From the NCBI RefSeq assembly GCF_016742955.1, contig NZ_JABBYC010000036.1, positions 1 through 48,156 on the forward strand: 48,156 nt of DNA. The letters run 5' to 3'. The first letter of the stretch is position 1. The number at the start of each line of letters is the position of its first letter. Positions 24,447 through 34,798 of this stretch are shown here, piece by piece. This stretch comes from Myceligenerans indicum. GTDB taxonomy: Bacteria; Actinomycetota; Actinomycetes; Actinomycetales; Cellulomonadaceae. The notes beneath the pieces are model-generated. The model saw only the letters and a program-made list of their open reading frames with translations. It ran no database searches and was not told the origin of the DNA. A program made the position numbers and the translations under genes.

Positions 24447-25012
24447 ACACGGCTGCGCGGGTCGGCGCACATGCGGCATCGTGGTCCTCGATGAGCGCGC
24501 CGAGTCCCGGGACCACCCCCGCTCCGCCGCCCGGCCAGGGCGAGGGGCGGGGAATGCCCGCACACCTCCACCCCGGCCTGATAGGCCTGGTCGCTCTCGG
24601 TGGCGCAGCCGGTACCGCGGCGCGGTACGGCGTGGGTGTCCTACTTCCGCCCGCCGCGACGACGAACGGCTGGCCGCTCGCCACGCTCGCGGTGAACGTC
24701 CTGGGCGCGTTCGCCCTCGGGTTCGGGCTGGAGGCTCTGGCACGGCTCGGCCGGGAGACGCCTCTCCGACGCAACGTCCGTCTCGCCGGAGGCACCGGGT
24801 TTCTCGGTGGGTTCACGACGTACTCGGCCTTCGCGCTGGAGATCGAACGCCTGCTGACCGGCGGACAGGCAGGTGTGGCCGTCGCGTACGTGCTGGTCAC
24901 GCTCTGCCTGGGCGCTCTGTCCTGCCTGGCGGGCGTCCTGCTCGGGGAGCGGGCGGGCAGTGCGTACCTGCGGCGGTCCCGCGCGGCGGCGCGAGGCGGC
25001 GCGGAGGAATGA
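24443..25012 (+). CDS. crcB: Fluoride channel FluC/CrcB subunit 1
   Basis: This 189-aa protein has a Pro/Gly-rich N-terminal extension of about 45 residues followed by a four-helix FluC domain. Motifs are GGAAGTAARYGVG, the conserved Asn in LAVNVLGAFALG, and GGFTTYSAFALE with the Phe-box residues and the central Gly-Gly-Phe-Thr-Thr. Fluc channels export fluoride as dual-topology dimers; many actinobacteria encode two subunits forming a heterodimer. The extension is longer than usual, so an internal start (ATG at 24494 or 24554, before SAPSPG or PAHLHP) is possible. It overlaps USP and the second crcB by four bases each. Confidence 0.93.
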   Translation: MNTAARVGAHAASWSSMSAPSPGTTPAPPPGQGEGRGMPAHLHPGLIGLVALGGAAGTAARYGVGVLLPPAATTNGWPLATLAVNVLGAFALGFGLEALARLGRETPLRRNVRLAGGTGFLGGFTTYSAFALEIERLLTGGQAGVAVAYVLVTLCLGALSCLAGVLLGERAGSAYLRRSRAAARGGAEE

Positions 25013-25395
25013 CCGGGCTTCTCCTCGTGGCCGCCGGTGGGGCGGTCGGCGCCGCGGCACGCTTCATGCTCGACGGCGCGGTGCGGACCCGGAGCCACGG
25101 ACCGTTCCCGTGGGGCACGTTCACCGTCAACGTGCTGGGTTCCCTGGCCATCGGCGTCGTCGCCGGGCTCGTGCTCTTCGGCGGGTTCGAGGACGGCGAC
25201 GTCGCGTCGTGGCGCCTCGCCCTCGCCACGGGTCTGTGCGGCGGGTTCACGACGTTCTCCACCGCCATGGTGGAGACGGTGCGGTTGGCTCGGTCGAACC
25301 GCGTCAGAGTGGCGCTGATCAGCACGGTCGGGACTCTTGCGGCCACGGTCGTCGCGGTGGCGGCCGGGATCGCCGTCGTCGGCCTGCTCACCTGA
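25009..25395 (+). CDS. crcB: Fluoride channel FluC/CrcB subunit 2
   Basis: This 128-aa protein is the typical compact FluC length. It has four helices, with GGAVGAAARFMLDG, FTVNVLGSLAIGVV and the filter motif GGFTTFSTAMVE. The ATG at 25009 lies within GGAGGAATGA, where a Shine-Dalgarno sequence and a four-base overlap with subunit 1 coincide. The pair most likely forms a heterodimeric fluoride channel. A strong hairpin follows at 25451. Confidence 0.95.
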   Translation: MTGLLLVAAGGAVGAAARFMLDGAVRTRSHGPFPWGTFTVNVLGSLAIGVVAGLVLFGGFEDGDVASWRLALATGLCGGFTTFSTAMVETVRLARSNRVRVALISTVGTLAATVVAVAAGIAVVGLLT

Positions 25396-25450
25396 ACCGG
25401 AGGGGTCGCCGTCGTCGGCAGTGGACCGACTGCGCTCGCCGCCGGCGCCA

Positions 25451-25487
25451 CGAGGGGCGGAATGCCTGTCGGACACCCCGCCCCTCG
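25451..25487. terminator. Terminator between crcB and xylanase genes
   Basis: CGAGGGGCGG (25451-25460) and CCGCCCCTCG (25478-25487) are exact complements. The loop contains a second small stem, TGTC-G-GACA. It can end both convergent transcripts. Confidence 0.8.
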
Positions 25488-25528
25488 CCGGCGGCGTGCT
25501 GCTCAGCCCGCCGCCGGAGAAAGACCGC

Positions 25529-26751
<1,223 letters not shown>

Positions 26752-26830
26752 CATTGATATTCGATAGTTTCGCTGACTTTCGCGGCAGAAGGTCAGTGAT
26801 CCTGTCGAGCCCACCGGGTCGCCGCAGCGC

Positions 26831-26905
26831 GTCGGCCGTGCCCGCGTCGGCCGTGCCCGCGTCGCCCGTGCCCGCGTCGCCCGTGCCCGCGTCGCCCGTG
26901 CCGCT
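26831..26905. repeat. Five tandem 15-bp repeats (minisatellite)
   Basis: Five copies of GTCG(G/C)CCGTGCCCGC run without gaps from 26831; the last copy varies at its end. With the hexamers at 26982 and intervening GTCGGCGCC/GCGTCAGCG blocks, the repeats fill most of the 388-base gap between the xylanase and exonuclease genes. All frames are open, but no gene with a credible start is seen. Confidence 0.9.
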
Positions 26906-26981
26906 GTCGGATTCGGCGCCGGCGTCAGCGCCCGTGTCGGCGTCACTGCCCGTGTCGGCGCCGGCGTCAGCGTCAGCGCCC

Positions 26982-27012
<31 letters not shown>

Positions 27013-27028
27013 ATGGCAGGCTGAGCCC

Positions 27029-28018
27029 ATGAGCCTGATGCTCCTCGACACCGCCTCCCTCTACTTCCGCGCCTTCTTCGGTGTGCCCGATTCCCTGCGT
27101 TCCCCCCGGGGCGAGCCGGTCAACGCCGTCCGCGGCCTGCTCGACACGATCGCCTGGCTGATCACCGAGCACGGACCCGACCGCATGGTGGCCTGCTGGG
27201 ACGACGACTGGCGCCCGGCGTTCCGGGTCGAGGCGATCCCCTCCTACAAGGCGCACCGCGTCGCGGACGAGGCCGCCGGGACCGAGGAGGTGCCCGAGGG
27301 TCTGTCCCCGCAGGTGCCCGTCATCGTCGATGTCCTGGCCGCGCTCGGGATCGCCCGCGTCGGTGCGCCCGGCTACGAGGCGGACGACGTGATCGGCACG
27401 CTCACCGAGCGCGAGGTACGCCGGGCACGCACGGCGCCCGGGACACCGCCGCCGGGCGTCGACATCGTCACCGGCGACCGCGACCTGTTCCAGCTCGTCG
27501 ACGACGACGACGGCGTCCGTGTGCTGTATCCCGCGCGCGGCGTGCGCGACCCGGACGTGGTCGACCAGGCACGTCTCGCCGAGAAGTACGCGGTTCCCAC
27601 CGGCCAGGCCTACGCCGACATGGCGACCCTGCGCGGCGACCCGTCCGACGGACTGCCCGGCGTGCCGGGCATCGGTGAGAAGACCGCCGCCAAACTGCTC
27701 GACCGCTACGGCGACCTGGCCGGCATCCTGCGCGCCCGGGACGACGAGTCCGACAAGGGCCTCACCGCCACGCAGCGCAAGCGGCTCGTCGAGGCCGCGG
27801 ACTATCTCGCCGTCGCCCCACGGGTCGTCCAGGTGGCTCGCGACGCCCCGCTTCCCGCGGTCGGGGGCACGCTGCCGATGGCACCGCAGGACGACATCGC
27901 CCTCGAAGCACTCACCGAGCGGTGGGGGATCCGGTCCAGCGTCAAGCGGGTCCTCGACGCGCTCGCCGAGCGCTCCGTCGAGGCACGGCCACGCGACGGA
28001 TCAGCGGGCCGCGGCTGA
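27029..28018 (+). CDS. 5'-3' exonuclease (PolA N-domain/FEN-like)
   Basis: This 329-aa protein is a stand-alone version of the 5' nuclease domain of DNA polymerase I, which removes RNA primers and 5' flaps. Metal-binding acidic residues appear in MLLDTASLYFRA, ACWDDDWR, YEADDVIGTL and VTGDRDLFQLV. The helix-hairpin-helix DNA-binding region is GLPGVPGIGEKTAAKLL (residues about 210-226). No polymerase domain follows. The leader consists of tandem repeats with no clear Shine-Dalgarno sequence. Its 3' end overlaps the convergent chelatase gene by 18 bases. Confidence 0.93.
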   Translation: MSLMLLDTASLYFRAFFGVPDSLRSPRGEPVNAVRGLLDTIAWLITEHGPDRMVACWDDDWRPAFRVEAIPSYKAHRVADEAAGTEEVPEGLSPQVPVIVDVLAALGIARVGAPGYEADDVIGTLTEREVRRARTAPGTPPPGVDIVTGDRDLFQLVDDDDGVRVLYPARGVRDPDVVDQARLAEKYAVPTGQAYADMATLRGDPSDGLPGVPGIGEKTAAKLLDRYGDLAGILRARDDESDKGLTATQRKRLVEAADYLAVAPRVVQVARDAPLPAVGGTLPMAPQDDIALEALTERWGIRSSVKRVLDALAERSVEARPRDGSAGRG

Positions 28019-28747
28019 CGCGCCCGCGAGCTGCTCCGCCGCCGCCTCATAGCGGTCGAGAACGATCCGCACCAGGCGGTCCTCCGTGGTGCGTGATGGT
28101 GCCAGCGGTGCCGTCACCACGTCCGCACCGGCTTCCAGGACGCGGTCGTGGAAGTACCCGGGAGCAAGGAGGTAGGAGGCGACGACGACCCTGCCGCGGG
28201 TGCCGGGCGCCCCGCTCCGTGCCGCCGCCACCGCGGCCGGGACGCGCGGCTCGGCACCCGCCCCGTAGGACGGTGTGACCGGACGGCCCAGCCGATCCGC
28301 GAGGCCGGACGCGACCTCCTCGACCGCGACCGCCGCCGCGGCGACCGACGACCCGGCGGCGGCCAGCAGCACGACGTCGTCGGGCCGCAGTCCCGCGCCG
28401 TCGTCGATCGCCGCCAGCCGGTCCGCGAGCAGGTCCACGAGCCGGGGATCCGGGCCGAGCGGCGCGGCGGAGACCGCCGCACCGCCATGGGCGACGACCG
28501 CACGAGCGATGTCGTGCCGCACGTGGTACCCGGTCGAGAGCAGCAGAGGCACGACGACGGCGGAGCCCGCATCGGCCACGGACTCCGCCAGCACGTCGTC
28601 GACCTCCGGGGTCTGCACGTCGACGAACGCCTCACGCACGTCGAGGTCGGGCCGCGCGGCACGGACGCCGTCCAGGAGTGCGCGCACCGCGGCACGGCCC
28701 ACGGCGTCGTCCGTTCCGTGGGAGGTCCCCACCAGTACTGGCCCCAT
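28001..28747 (-). CDS. Sirohydrochlorin chelatase-like protein (CbiX/SirB family)
   Basis: This 248-aa protein has two halves of the CbiX fold. His in VGTSHGTDD (residue 10) and the STGYHVRHDIA cluster correspond to metal-inserting histidines of class II chelatases; the second half (VVVASYLLAPGYFHDRV) repeats the pattern. Such enzymes insert Co, Ni or Fe into sirohydrochlorin. The ATG has AGGAAGGGATC upstream. It lies 17 bases after the PEP carboxylase gene, probably in one transcript. No cobalamin or siroheme genes are nearby, so the metal is unknown. Confidence 0.9.
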   Translation of the reverse strand: MGPVLVGTSHGTDDAVGRAAVRALLDGVRAARPDLDVREAFVDVQTPEVDDVLAESVADAGSAVVVPLLLSTGYHVRHDIARAVVAHGGAAVSAAPLGPDPRLVDLLADRLAAIDDGAGLRPDDVVLLAAAGSSVAAAAVAVEEVASGLADRLGRPVTPSYGAGAEPRVPAAVAAARSGAPGTRGRVVVASYLLAPGYFHDRVLEAGADVVTAPLAPSRTTEDRLVRIVLDRYEAAAEQLAGASAAAR

Positions 28748-28764
28748 GTCGAGCGATCCCTTCC

Positions 28765-31461
28765 TCAGCCGGTGTTCTGCAGGCCCGCCGAGACTCCGTT
28801 GACCGTCAGGAGCAGCAGGTGCTGCAGGCGGCCACGGTAGTCCTCGTCCACCTTCGACTCGCCGTCCACGCCGGTGCGCAGGCCACGCAGGGCGCGGACC
28901 TGCAGCAGCGACAGCGCGTCGACATACGGCGAACGCAGCTGCACGGCACGGCCCAGCACCCGGCGGCCGGCCAGCGGGTAGGCGTTGCCCGAGATCTTCA
29001 GGACCCACTCGCGGGTGAGGCGAAGCTCCTCGAGCACCATCCGGGCGAGATCGTCCCGGTCGCCGAGACCCAGGTACATCTCCGCGATCCGCTCGTCCGT
29101 CTTGGCGAGCGACATCTCGACGTTGTCCAGCAGTGTCGCGAACAACGGCCACTGGGCGCGGGCCTCCTTCAGCCGGTCCAGGCCGCCGTCGGACGCCTCA
29201 CCGAACTCCTTCAGCGCCGTCCCGAGGCCGAACCAGCCCGCGAGGTTGATGCGCGCCTGCGACCAGGAGAAGACCCAGGGGATGGCACGCAGGTCGTCGA
29301 GGCTGTTCACCGACAGGCCGCGCTTCGCGGGCCGGGAGCCGATCGGCAGCATTCCGACCTCCTCCAGCGGGGTGACCTCGGCGAACCACTGGGGGAAGCC
29401 GTCGGACCTCACGAGTTCGTGGAACCGCGCCCGGGAGGCGGCGTCGAGGCGCTCGGCGAGCCCGGTGAAGCCCGCCGCGGCGTCCGCGTTGCGCTTCTCG
29501 ACGGACGGGGCCGACGCGAGCAGCGTCGCCGCGGCGACCTGTTCGATGTGGCGCGCCGCGATCGTCGGGTCGCCGTAACGGGCCAGGATGACCTCGCCCT
29601 GCTCGGTCAGCTTGAACCGGCCGTCCACCGAGTGGGGCGGCTGCGCGAGCACGGCACGGTTCGCCGGGCCGCCGCCGCGGCCGAGCGCGCCGCCGCGACC
29701 GTGGAACAGCGTGAGCGTGATGTCGTGCCGTTCGGCCCACTCCGCGATCCTCGACTGCGCCTGGTCCGTGGCCAGGGTGGCGGAGACCGGGCCGACGTCC
29801 TTCGAGGAGTCGGAGTAGCCGAGCATCACCTCCACGCGGCGTCCGTTGTCCGCCAGGCGCTTCTGCACCACGGGGAGCGTGAGCATCGACTCCAGGATGT
29901 CCACGGAGTTGCGCAGGTCGGCGAACGTCTCGAAGAGGGGGATCGCGTCGATGACCGGCGCGTCGTCCGAGCCGTCGAAGGCGAACGCCGCGAGCTCGTA
30001 GACGGCTGCCAGGTGCGCCGGCTCCTGCGTGAAGGACACGATGTAGCGCCGGGCCGCCTGCTTGCCGAACCGCTTCTGCACGGCGCCCAATGCCCGGAAG
30101 GTGTCGAGCACCTCGGTGGTGCGCTCGCTCAGGTCGCCGTGGACACCCTTGGCGCGGATCTCCTTGAGGGCCGCGGCGTGGACCTGCGAGTGCTGCCGGA
30201 TCTCGAGCTCCGCGAGGTGGAAGCCGAAGGTCTGCACCTGCCACATGAGGCGCTGCAGGTCACCGTAGGCGGCGCGCGGAGCCCCGGCCGCGACCAGGGA
30301 GTCCTGCACGACCCGCAGGTCCTGCTCCAGCTCCTCGGCGTCGGCGTAGGCAAGGTCGGCGTCGCGGGTGCGCGTCGCGGCGATCCGATCGGCGATCGCG
30401 AGCATCGCGGCCCGGTGCGGTTCGCGGGGAGAGGCGTCGGCGGCCCGGCCGGCGAGCTCGCCCGACATCTGCTTCTGGCTGAGCAGGAGGCCGTTCAGCT
30501 CCGGCGACGGCGCCGTGTCGCCCTCGTCGAGGGTGAGCCGGCGCCCTGCCTCGACGGCGACCCGCTCCAGCGCCGTGAGGGCGTGCTCGGACGCGAGCGT
30601 GGCGGCCTTCCGGGTGACCTCGGCGGTCACGTTGGGGTTCCCGTCACGGTCGCCACCGATCCAGGACCCGAGCCGGACGAACGGCTTGGCCATCGGGGTG
30701 ACCTTGCCGGCGTCCCCGGCCAGGAGCCAGTCGTCGAGGCGGCGGTAGACGTCGGGGAACACGTCGACCATGACCGCGTCGAACACGCCCATGATGGTCT
30801 TGACCTCGTCGAGCACCGAGGGCTTCGCCTGCCGGATCGGGGACGTGCGCCACATGGTGTCGATCTCGGCGAGCAGCATGCGCTCGTTCTCGGCGAGCGA
30901 GACCCCGCCGGGACGCTGCGCGTCCCGCTCGGCGAGCAGGTTCGAGATGCGCCGGATCGTGCCGCTGATCGCGCGACGGCGGGCCTCGGTCGGGTGGGCG
31001 GTCAGGACGGGCCGGAACTCGAGCTCGTCGAGGCGGCGCAGCGCCTCGTCCCTGCCGACCTCCTCGGTGAGCCGGGCGAACGCTTCGGGGAGGGTGTCCT
31101 CGAGGACCGCGGGACCACTGGTGGTCTGCGCCTCCCGGGTACGCAGCACGCGCACCCGGTGGAACTCCTCGGCGAGGTTCGCGAGATGGAAGTAGCAGGT
31201 GAAGGCTCGCGCGACCTGTTCGGCGCGTTCCAGCGTGAAGCCGTCGACCAGCACGGACGCTTCGGCGAGCGCGCCGTCGTGGCCTTCGCCGTAGGCGCGG
31301 ATGGTCAGCTCGCGCAGGCGCTCCACGTCGTCGAGCAGCTCCTGCCCGCCGGCTTCTCGGAGGATGTCGCCGAGAAGGCCGCCGAGCAGTCGGACGTCGT
31401 CTCGCAGCGGGTCGGGAATCTCGTGAGGTGCCGAGCCGCGGGCAGTCGTTGTGTCACTCAC
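28765..31461 (-). CDS. ppc: Phosphoenolpyruvate carboxylase
   Basis: This 898-aa enzyme adds bicarbonate to PEP to form oxaloacetate, refilling the TCA cycle. Full length. Conserved motifs are LTAHPTEARRR (His156), GSWIGGDRDGNPNVT, VMLGYSDSSKDVG, LFHGRGGALGRGGGP and the invariant C-terminal QNTG. The GTG start is fixed by TAGTCT seven bases upstream. The chelatase gene follows 17 bases downstream. Confidence 0.98.
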   Translation of the reverse strand: MSDTTTARGSAPHEIPDPLRDDVRLLGGLLGDILREAGGQELLDDVERLRELTIRAYGEGHDGALAEASVLVDGFTLERAEQVARAFTCYFHLANLAEEFHRVRVLRTREAQTTSGPAVLEDTLPEAFARLTEEVGRDEALRRLDELEFRPVLTAHPTEARRRAISGTIRRISNLLAERDAQRPGGVSLAENERMLLAEIDTMWRTSPIRQAKPSVLDEVKTIMGVFDAVMVDVFPDVYRRLDDWLLAGDAGKVTPMAKPFVRLGSWIGGDRDGNPNVTAEVTRKAATLASEHALTALERVAVEAGRRLTLDEGDTAPSPELNGLLLSQKQMSGELAGRAADASPREPHRAAMLAIADRIAATRTRDADLAYADAEELEQDLRVVQDSLVAAGAPRAAYGDLQRLMWQVQTFGFHLAELEIRQHSQVHAAALKEIRAKGVHGDLSERTTEVLDTFRALGAVQKRFGKQAARRYIVSFTQEPAHLAAVYELAAFAFDGSDDAPVIDAIPLFETFADLRNSVDILESMLTLPVVQKRLADNGRRVEVMLGYSDSSKDVGPVSATLATDQAQSRIAEWAERHDITLTLFHGRGGALGRGGGPANRAVLAQPPHSVDGRFKLTEQGEVILARYGDPTIAARHIEQVAAATLLASAPSVEKRNADAAAGFTGLAERLDAASRARFHELVRSDGFPQWFAEVTPLEEVGMLPIGSRPAKRGLSVNSLDDLRAIPWVFSWSQARINLAGWFGLGTALKEFGEASDGGLDRLKEARAQWPLFATLLDNVEMSLAKTDERIAEMYLGLGDRDDLARMVLEELRLTREWVLKISGNAYPLAGRRVLGRAVQLRSPYVDALSLLQVRALRGLRTGVDGESKVDEDYRGRLQHLLLLTVNGVSAGLQNTG

Positions 31462-31468
31462 GATCTAG

Positions 31469-31474
31469 AGACTA
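31469..31474 (-). promoter_or_regulatory. -10 element TAGTCT of a leaderless transcript (ppc)
   Basis: On the minus strand TAGTCT lies seven bases before the GTG of ppc at 31461. Confidence 0.65.
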
Positions 31475-31520
31475 TTGGTAACGGGCGTTGAGACGAACTT
31501 TGCGTCCGAACCCCGAACGG

Positions 31521-32423
31521 TCACGAACCGCTCCGCACGCGGATCTGGTCCCGCCGGGTCAGCTCGGACCACCGCCGCGCCCGGGGCACACGGTGTATGA
31601 GGATCCCACCCGGTTCGCCGCCGGACGACGGCTGCGGCCGGAGCCCGAGGACGTCCGCGGTGAGCAGGGGGCCGAGATCGATCGATGTGAGGGATCCCAC
31701 GTCCACCACGGGCACCTGGTAGGTGCGGAACGGCCCGAGCGGCGGAACCTGGTCACGGGCGAGGGCCTGGGCGGTGATCGTCGCGAGGTCGACGTCGTCG
31801 AGCTGCGGGGTCTGGTCGAGGACGAAGGCGGCGGCGTACAGGCGCGACTCACCGCCGTCGTCGGCCGAGGCCCACGCGACCACCTTCCAGAACATCCGGG
31901 GGATCGCCACCCCGCGGTAGACCGGGTCGTCGTCGTCCAGGACGGGTCCGGTGAACACGACGATCCGGTGGTCGTGGGAGTCCGCGTATTCCAGGACATG
32001 GTCCTCGAGACCGTTCCACAGGTCCTTCGACTGGTTGAAGGCGTCCACCTGGGGCGCCGCGTTGGTGAAGGTGAACGTGTCGCGGTTCGCCTGCTCGGCC
32101 GACGCGGCGTCGCCCCACACCGGGTCGAGCCGCCGTACCAGGTGGCCGCGGTCCAGCGGGTTGTTCTCGTACAGGCTCTTCCCCGCCTGCTCCCCGGCCG
32201 GCACCCGGAGGTCCAGCCGCCAGCCTCCGGTGCGGGGCAGGTCGACCAGCTTGCCGCCGTCGACGACGCAGGCGGTCACCGAGGCGAGGCGGCGCGCCGG
32301 ATCCAGCAGCACGGTGAAGTGCGTGTAGTCGAGCCGCCGGGTCTCCTGGGCTGGAACGGGCAGCGGCACCGCGAGGCCGCCGGGGCCGATGAACTCGGCG
32401 TCGTATCCGGTCACGAGCGACAT
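31521..32423 (-). CDS. DNA/RNA non-specific endonuclease (NUC1/EndA family)
   Basis: This 300-aa protein has the beta-beta-alpha-metal nuclease fold. The catalytic motif DRGHLVRR (residues about 91-98, with the general-base His) and the metal-binding Asn region TNAAPQVDAFNQSKDLWNGLE follow the order seen in Serratia nuclease and mitochondrial EndoG. No signal peptide is visible, so it appears cytoplasmic. In a bacterium that raises the question of an inhibitor or a phage-defence or programmed-death role. The ATG at 32423 is chosen from the protein alignment pattern; no Shine-Dalgarno sequence is evident. It is divergent from the endonuclease IV gene. Confidence 0.9.
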   Translation of the reverse strand: MSLVTGYDAEFIGPGGLAVPLPVPAQETRRLDYTHFTVLLDPARRLASVTACVVDGGKLVDLPRTGGWRLDLRVPAGEQAGKSLYENNPLDRGHLVRRLDPVWGDAASAEQANRDTFTFTNAAPQVDAFNQSKDLWNGLEDHVLEYADSHDHRIVVFTGPVLDDDDPVYRGVAIPRMFWKVVAWASADDGGESRLYAAAFVLDQTPQLDDVDLATITAQALARDQVPPLGPFRTYQVPVVDVGSLTSIDLGPLLTADVLGLRPQPSSGGEPGGILIHRVPRARRWSELTRRDQIRVRSGS

Positions 32424-32482
32424 CGTAGGAGGTCGCGTGCCGTCCGACGGGCATGACCACGGCGGCTGTCGGTCACACCTCC

Positions 32483-32488
32483 TAGGGT
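32483..32488 (+). promoter_or_regulatory. -10 element TAGGGT of a leaderless transcript (nfo)
   Basis: TAGGGT lies seven bases before the ATG at 32496. It favours this ATG over the in-frame GTG at 32487. Confidence 0.65.
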
Positions 32489-32495
32489 GGGGCGC

Positions 32496-33284
32496 ATGGT
32501 GAAGATCGGTGCGCACGTGTCACTCGCCGACGCCGTCCCGCAGGCGAAGGAACTCGGGGCGGACCAGGTGCAGGTGTTCCTCAGCAACCCGCAGCAGTGG
32601 AAGATCCCGGATCTCGAGTACCCGGGCGGCGTCGAGGCGTTCCGTTCGGACGTCGAGGCCGCCGGGCTGGACGTGTTCGTCCACGCGCCCTACGTCATCA
32701 ACGTGGCCTCGACCAACAACCGCGTCCGGATCCCGAGCCGCAAGCTGTTGCAGACCACGATGGACCGCGCGGCCGAGGTGGGCGCGCGCGGCGTCGTCGT
32801 GCACGGGGGAACGGTCGCGGCCGGCGACGACCCGGCCAAGGGCTTCGACAACTGGCGCAAGGCCGTCGACGCGCTCGAGACCGACGTCCCGGTCCTGGTG
32901 GAGAACACCGCCGGCGGCGACCACTCCATGGCCCGCACCCTCGAACGCATCGAGCAGCTGTGGGCGGCGATCCAGAAGGCAGAGGGTGCCGGCGGTGTCG
33001 GTTTCTGCCTCGACACCTGCCACGCCTGGGCGGGCGGGCTCGACCTCACGGAGGCCGCCGCGCAGCTGCGTGCGATCACCGGGCGGATCGACCTGGTGCA
33101 CGCGAACGACTCCCGGGACGAGGCCGGGTCCGGTGCGGACCGGCACACGAACCTCGGGCACGGCACCATTCCGCCGGACCAGCTCACGGCCGTGATCACG
33201 GCAGCCGGAGCGCCGGTCATCCTCGAGACCAAGGGCGACATGGCCCCCGACGTCGCGTGGCTCCGCGAGCGCCTGCCCGCCTGA
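32496..33284 (+). CDS. nfo: Endonuclease IV (AP endonuclease)
   Basis: This 262-aa TIM-barrel enzyme cleaves DNA at abasic sites in base-excision repair. Zn-binding and active-site segments are present in order: [10 protein letters not shown] at the start, [29 protein letters not shown] (Glu), [31 protein letters not shown] and LETKGD near the end. Length is normal (about 260-285). Its position beside a non-specific nuclease and near the 5'-3' exonuclease makes a small DNA-processing neighbourhood, though the genes are not one operon. Confidence 0.96.
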   Translation: MVKIGAHVSLADAVPQAKELGADQVQVFLSNPQQWKIPDLEYPGGVEAFRSDVEAAGLDVFVHAPYVINVASTNNRVRIPSRKLLQTTMDRAAEVGARGVVVHGGTVAAGDDPAKGFDNWRKAVDALETDVPVLVENTAGGDHSMARTLERIEQLWAAIQKAEGAGGVGFCLDTCHAWAGGLDLTEAAAQLRAITGRIDLVHANDSRDEAGSGADRHTNLGHGTIPPDQLTAVITAAGAPVILETKGDMAPDVAWLRERLPA

Positions 33285-33326
33285 CGGCCTCTGGTCCCGC
33301 CTGCCCCGACCCGGGATGATGGACGG

Positions 33327-34751
33327 GTGGACGGGCACGGGAGCGCGGACCGCGTCGTCTTCGAGCTCGAGGACGACGGGGAGTCCGCGCCACGCGCCTC
33401 CGGCGACGGACCTGGGTCCGGGGACGATCCGGCTGTGCGCTCGGGGCCGGTTCGGCGGTGGTGGCGTCGCCGGCGGTGGTGGGTCGTGGCGGCTCTCGTG
33501 CTGGGTCTCGTGGTGGTCGTCGCCGCGGACGAGGTGGGTGAGCGCCGTGAGCGGGTCGAGCGGCTGGCCGCTGCGCCCGGCGGGGTGCTGTCCCTCGCGG
33601 ATCCGCCGAGCGAGCGGTGGCGCGTCGCCGGTGTGTCCGGGACGTGGCCGTCGGCGAAGCTGGTCGTCGGGACGCTGGGTGCCGACGTCGTCGGCGTCGA
33701 ACCTGGGTCGGGGCAGGTCACGGAGGACTTCGGCCCTGCGGCGACCACGCGGTGCGGGCCGGAGGTGGGCCGTCCCACGAGCCCGGTGTGCGTCTCCGGG
33801 GACCGTGTTCCGGGCCCCGCCGGTACGTACCTCACGGCGGTCCGGGTGGGTCCCGAGCCCGCGGACTCCCCGGTCAGCTCGGCCTGCGAGGACGGGGAGT
33901 GCCAGTGGTTCGGTGCCGTCACGCACGGTCGGGACGTCCGCGTGCAGGCCACGGACGTCGTCACCGGCGAGGTGCGGTGGCGCCGCACCGTGCGGTTCCG
34001 GACGGTCAGCCGCGCGGAACACTGCGCCGACGGCGACGAACTCGACGTGGAGTCGGTGACGCTGACCGCCACCGAGCACACCATCCTCGTGAAGGGCTGC
34101 GGGATCGACGCCTGGATGGCGGCCAACGGGCGGGTGATCGAGCGGGCGCGGACGGTACGCGGCGACGTCGAGGTGCTGCCTCGGCCCGACGGCGGGTACC
34201 GGGCCCTGGCTCGGCAGGGGGCGATGCACACGGGGCTGACCCTGATGTTCGCCCCGGACGGGAGCGGGCTGCGGGATGCGTCGGGCGCCGTGCTGGACCC
34301 GGTCGCCACCGACGGTTCGCCCGACGCCGTCACCTTGGTCCAGCGGGGCGCGCGGCTGCTGCGCGTGGGGCCCGAGGGGCGGATCATCTGGGACGTGGAG
34401 CAGAGCGCCGAGCTGTTCCTGGTCCGCACGGTGCGTGAGGGCGTGCTCGTCGACAAGGACGGTGTGGCCATCGGGGTCGACCTGGCCTCGGGCCGCACGT
34501 TGTGGCGCACCGACGTCGGCGTGCCCGGTGCCGGCGCCTGGAACGGCTACGCGAACGAGGTGTCGTTCACCGACGGCCGGCGCGTGATGATCATGGTGGA
34601 CGACCCGAGCAGCGGACGGCGTGCCGTCGCGCTCGACGTGCGGTCCGGCGAGGAACGCTGGACCTGGTACGTGCCGGACGGATGGGAGGTTCGCGCGGTC
34701 GACGGCAGGCTGGTCGCCGAGGCGGAGGGAGACCTCGTCGGACTGAGCTGA
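33327..34751 (+). CDS. Single-pass membrane beta-propeller (PQQ-like) protein, paralogue 1
   Basis: This 474-aa protein has a charged cytoplasmic tail opening with DRVVFELEDD, one transmembrane helix (51-67) flanked by a Trp/Arg cluster, and a large outer domain. After the helix comes APGGVLSLADPPSERW (83-98). The outer part has repeated strand units such as ATDVVTGEVRWRRTV, GVDLASGRTLWRTDV and ALDVRSGEERWTWYV, the D-x-x-(S/T)-G-x-x-x-W pattern of PQQ-type propeller blades. No PQQ or enzyme residues are recognised. The GTG start has GATGAT six bases upstream. The next two genes are paralogues. Confidence 0.82.
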   Translation: MDGHGSADRVVFELEDDGESAPRASGDGPGSGDDPAVRSGPVRRWWRRRRWWVVAALVLGLVVVVAADEVGERRERVERLAAAPGGVLSLADPPSERWRVAGVSGTWPSAKLVVGTLGADVVGVEPGSGQVTEDFGPAATTRCGPEVGRPTSPVCVSGDRVPGPAGTYLTAVRVGPEPADSPVSSACEDGECQWFGAVTHGRDVRVQATDVVTGEVRWRRTVRFRTVSRAEHCADGDELDVESVTLTATEHTILVKGCGIDAWMAANGRVIERARTVRGDVEVLPRPDGGYRALARQGAMHTGLTLMFAPDGSGLRDASGAVLDPVATDGSPDAVTLVQRGARLLRVGPEGRIIWDVEQSAELFLVRTVREGVLVDKDGVAIGVDLASGRTLWRTDVGVPGAGAWNGYANEVSFTDGRRVMIMVDDPSSGRRAVALDVRSGEERWTWYVPDGWEVRAVDGRLVAEAEGDLVGLS

Positions 34752-34798
34752 CCGGTGCGACGATGAGTTGCGGGAACGTTCGCAGCGAAGGAGCTCAC

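Noticed and set aside
28678..31491. 937-aa plus-strand open frame
   Set aside because: It is the complement of ppc, whose catalytic motifs are all intact on the minus strand.
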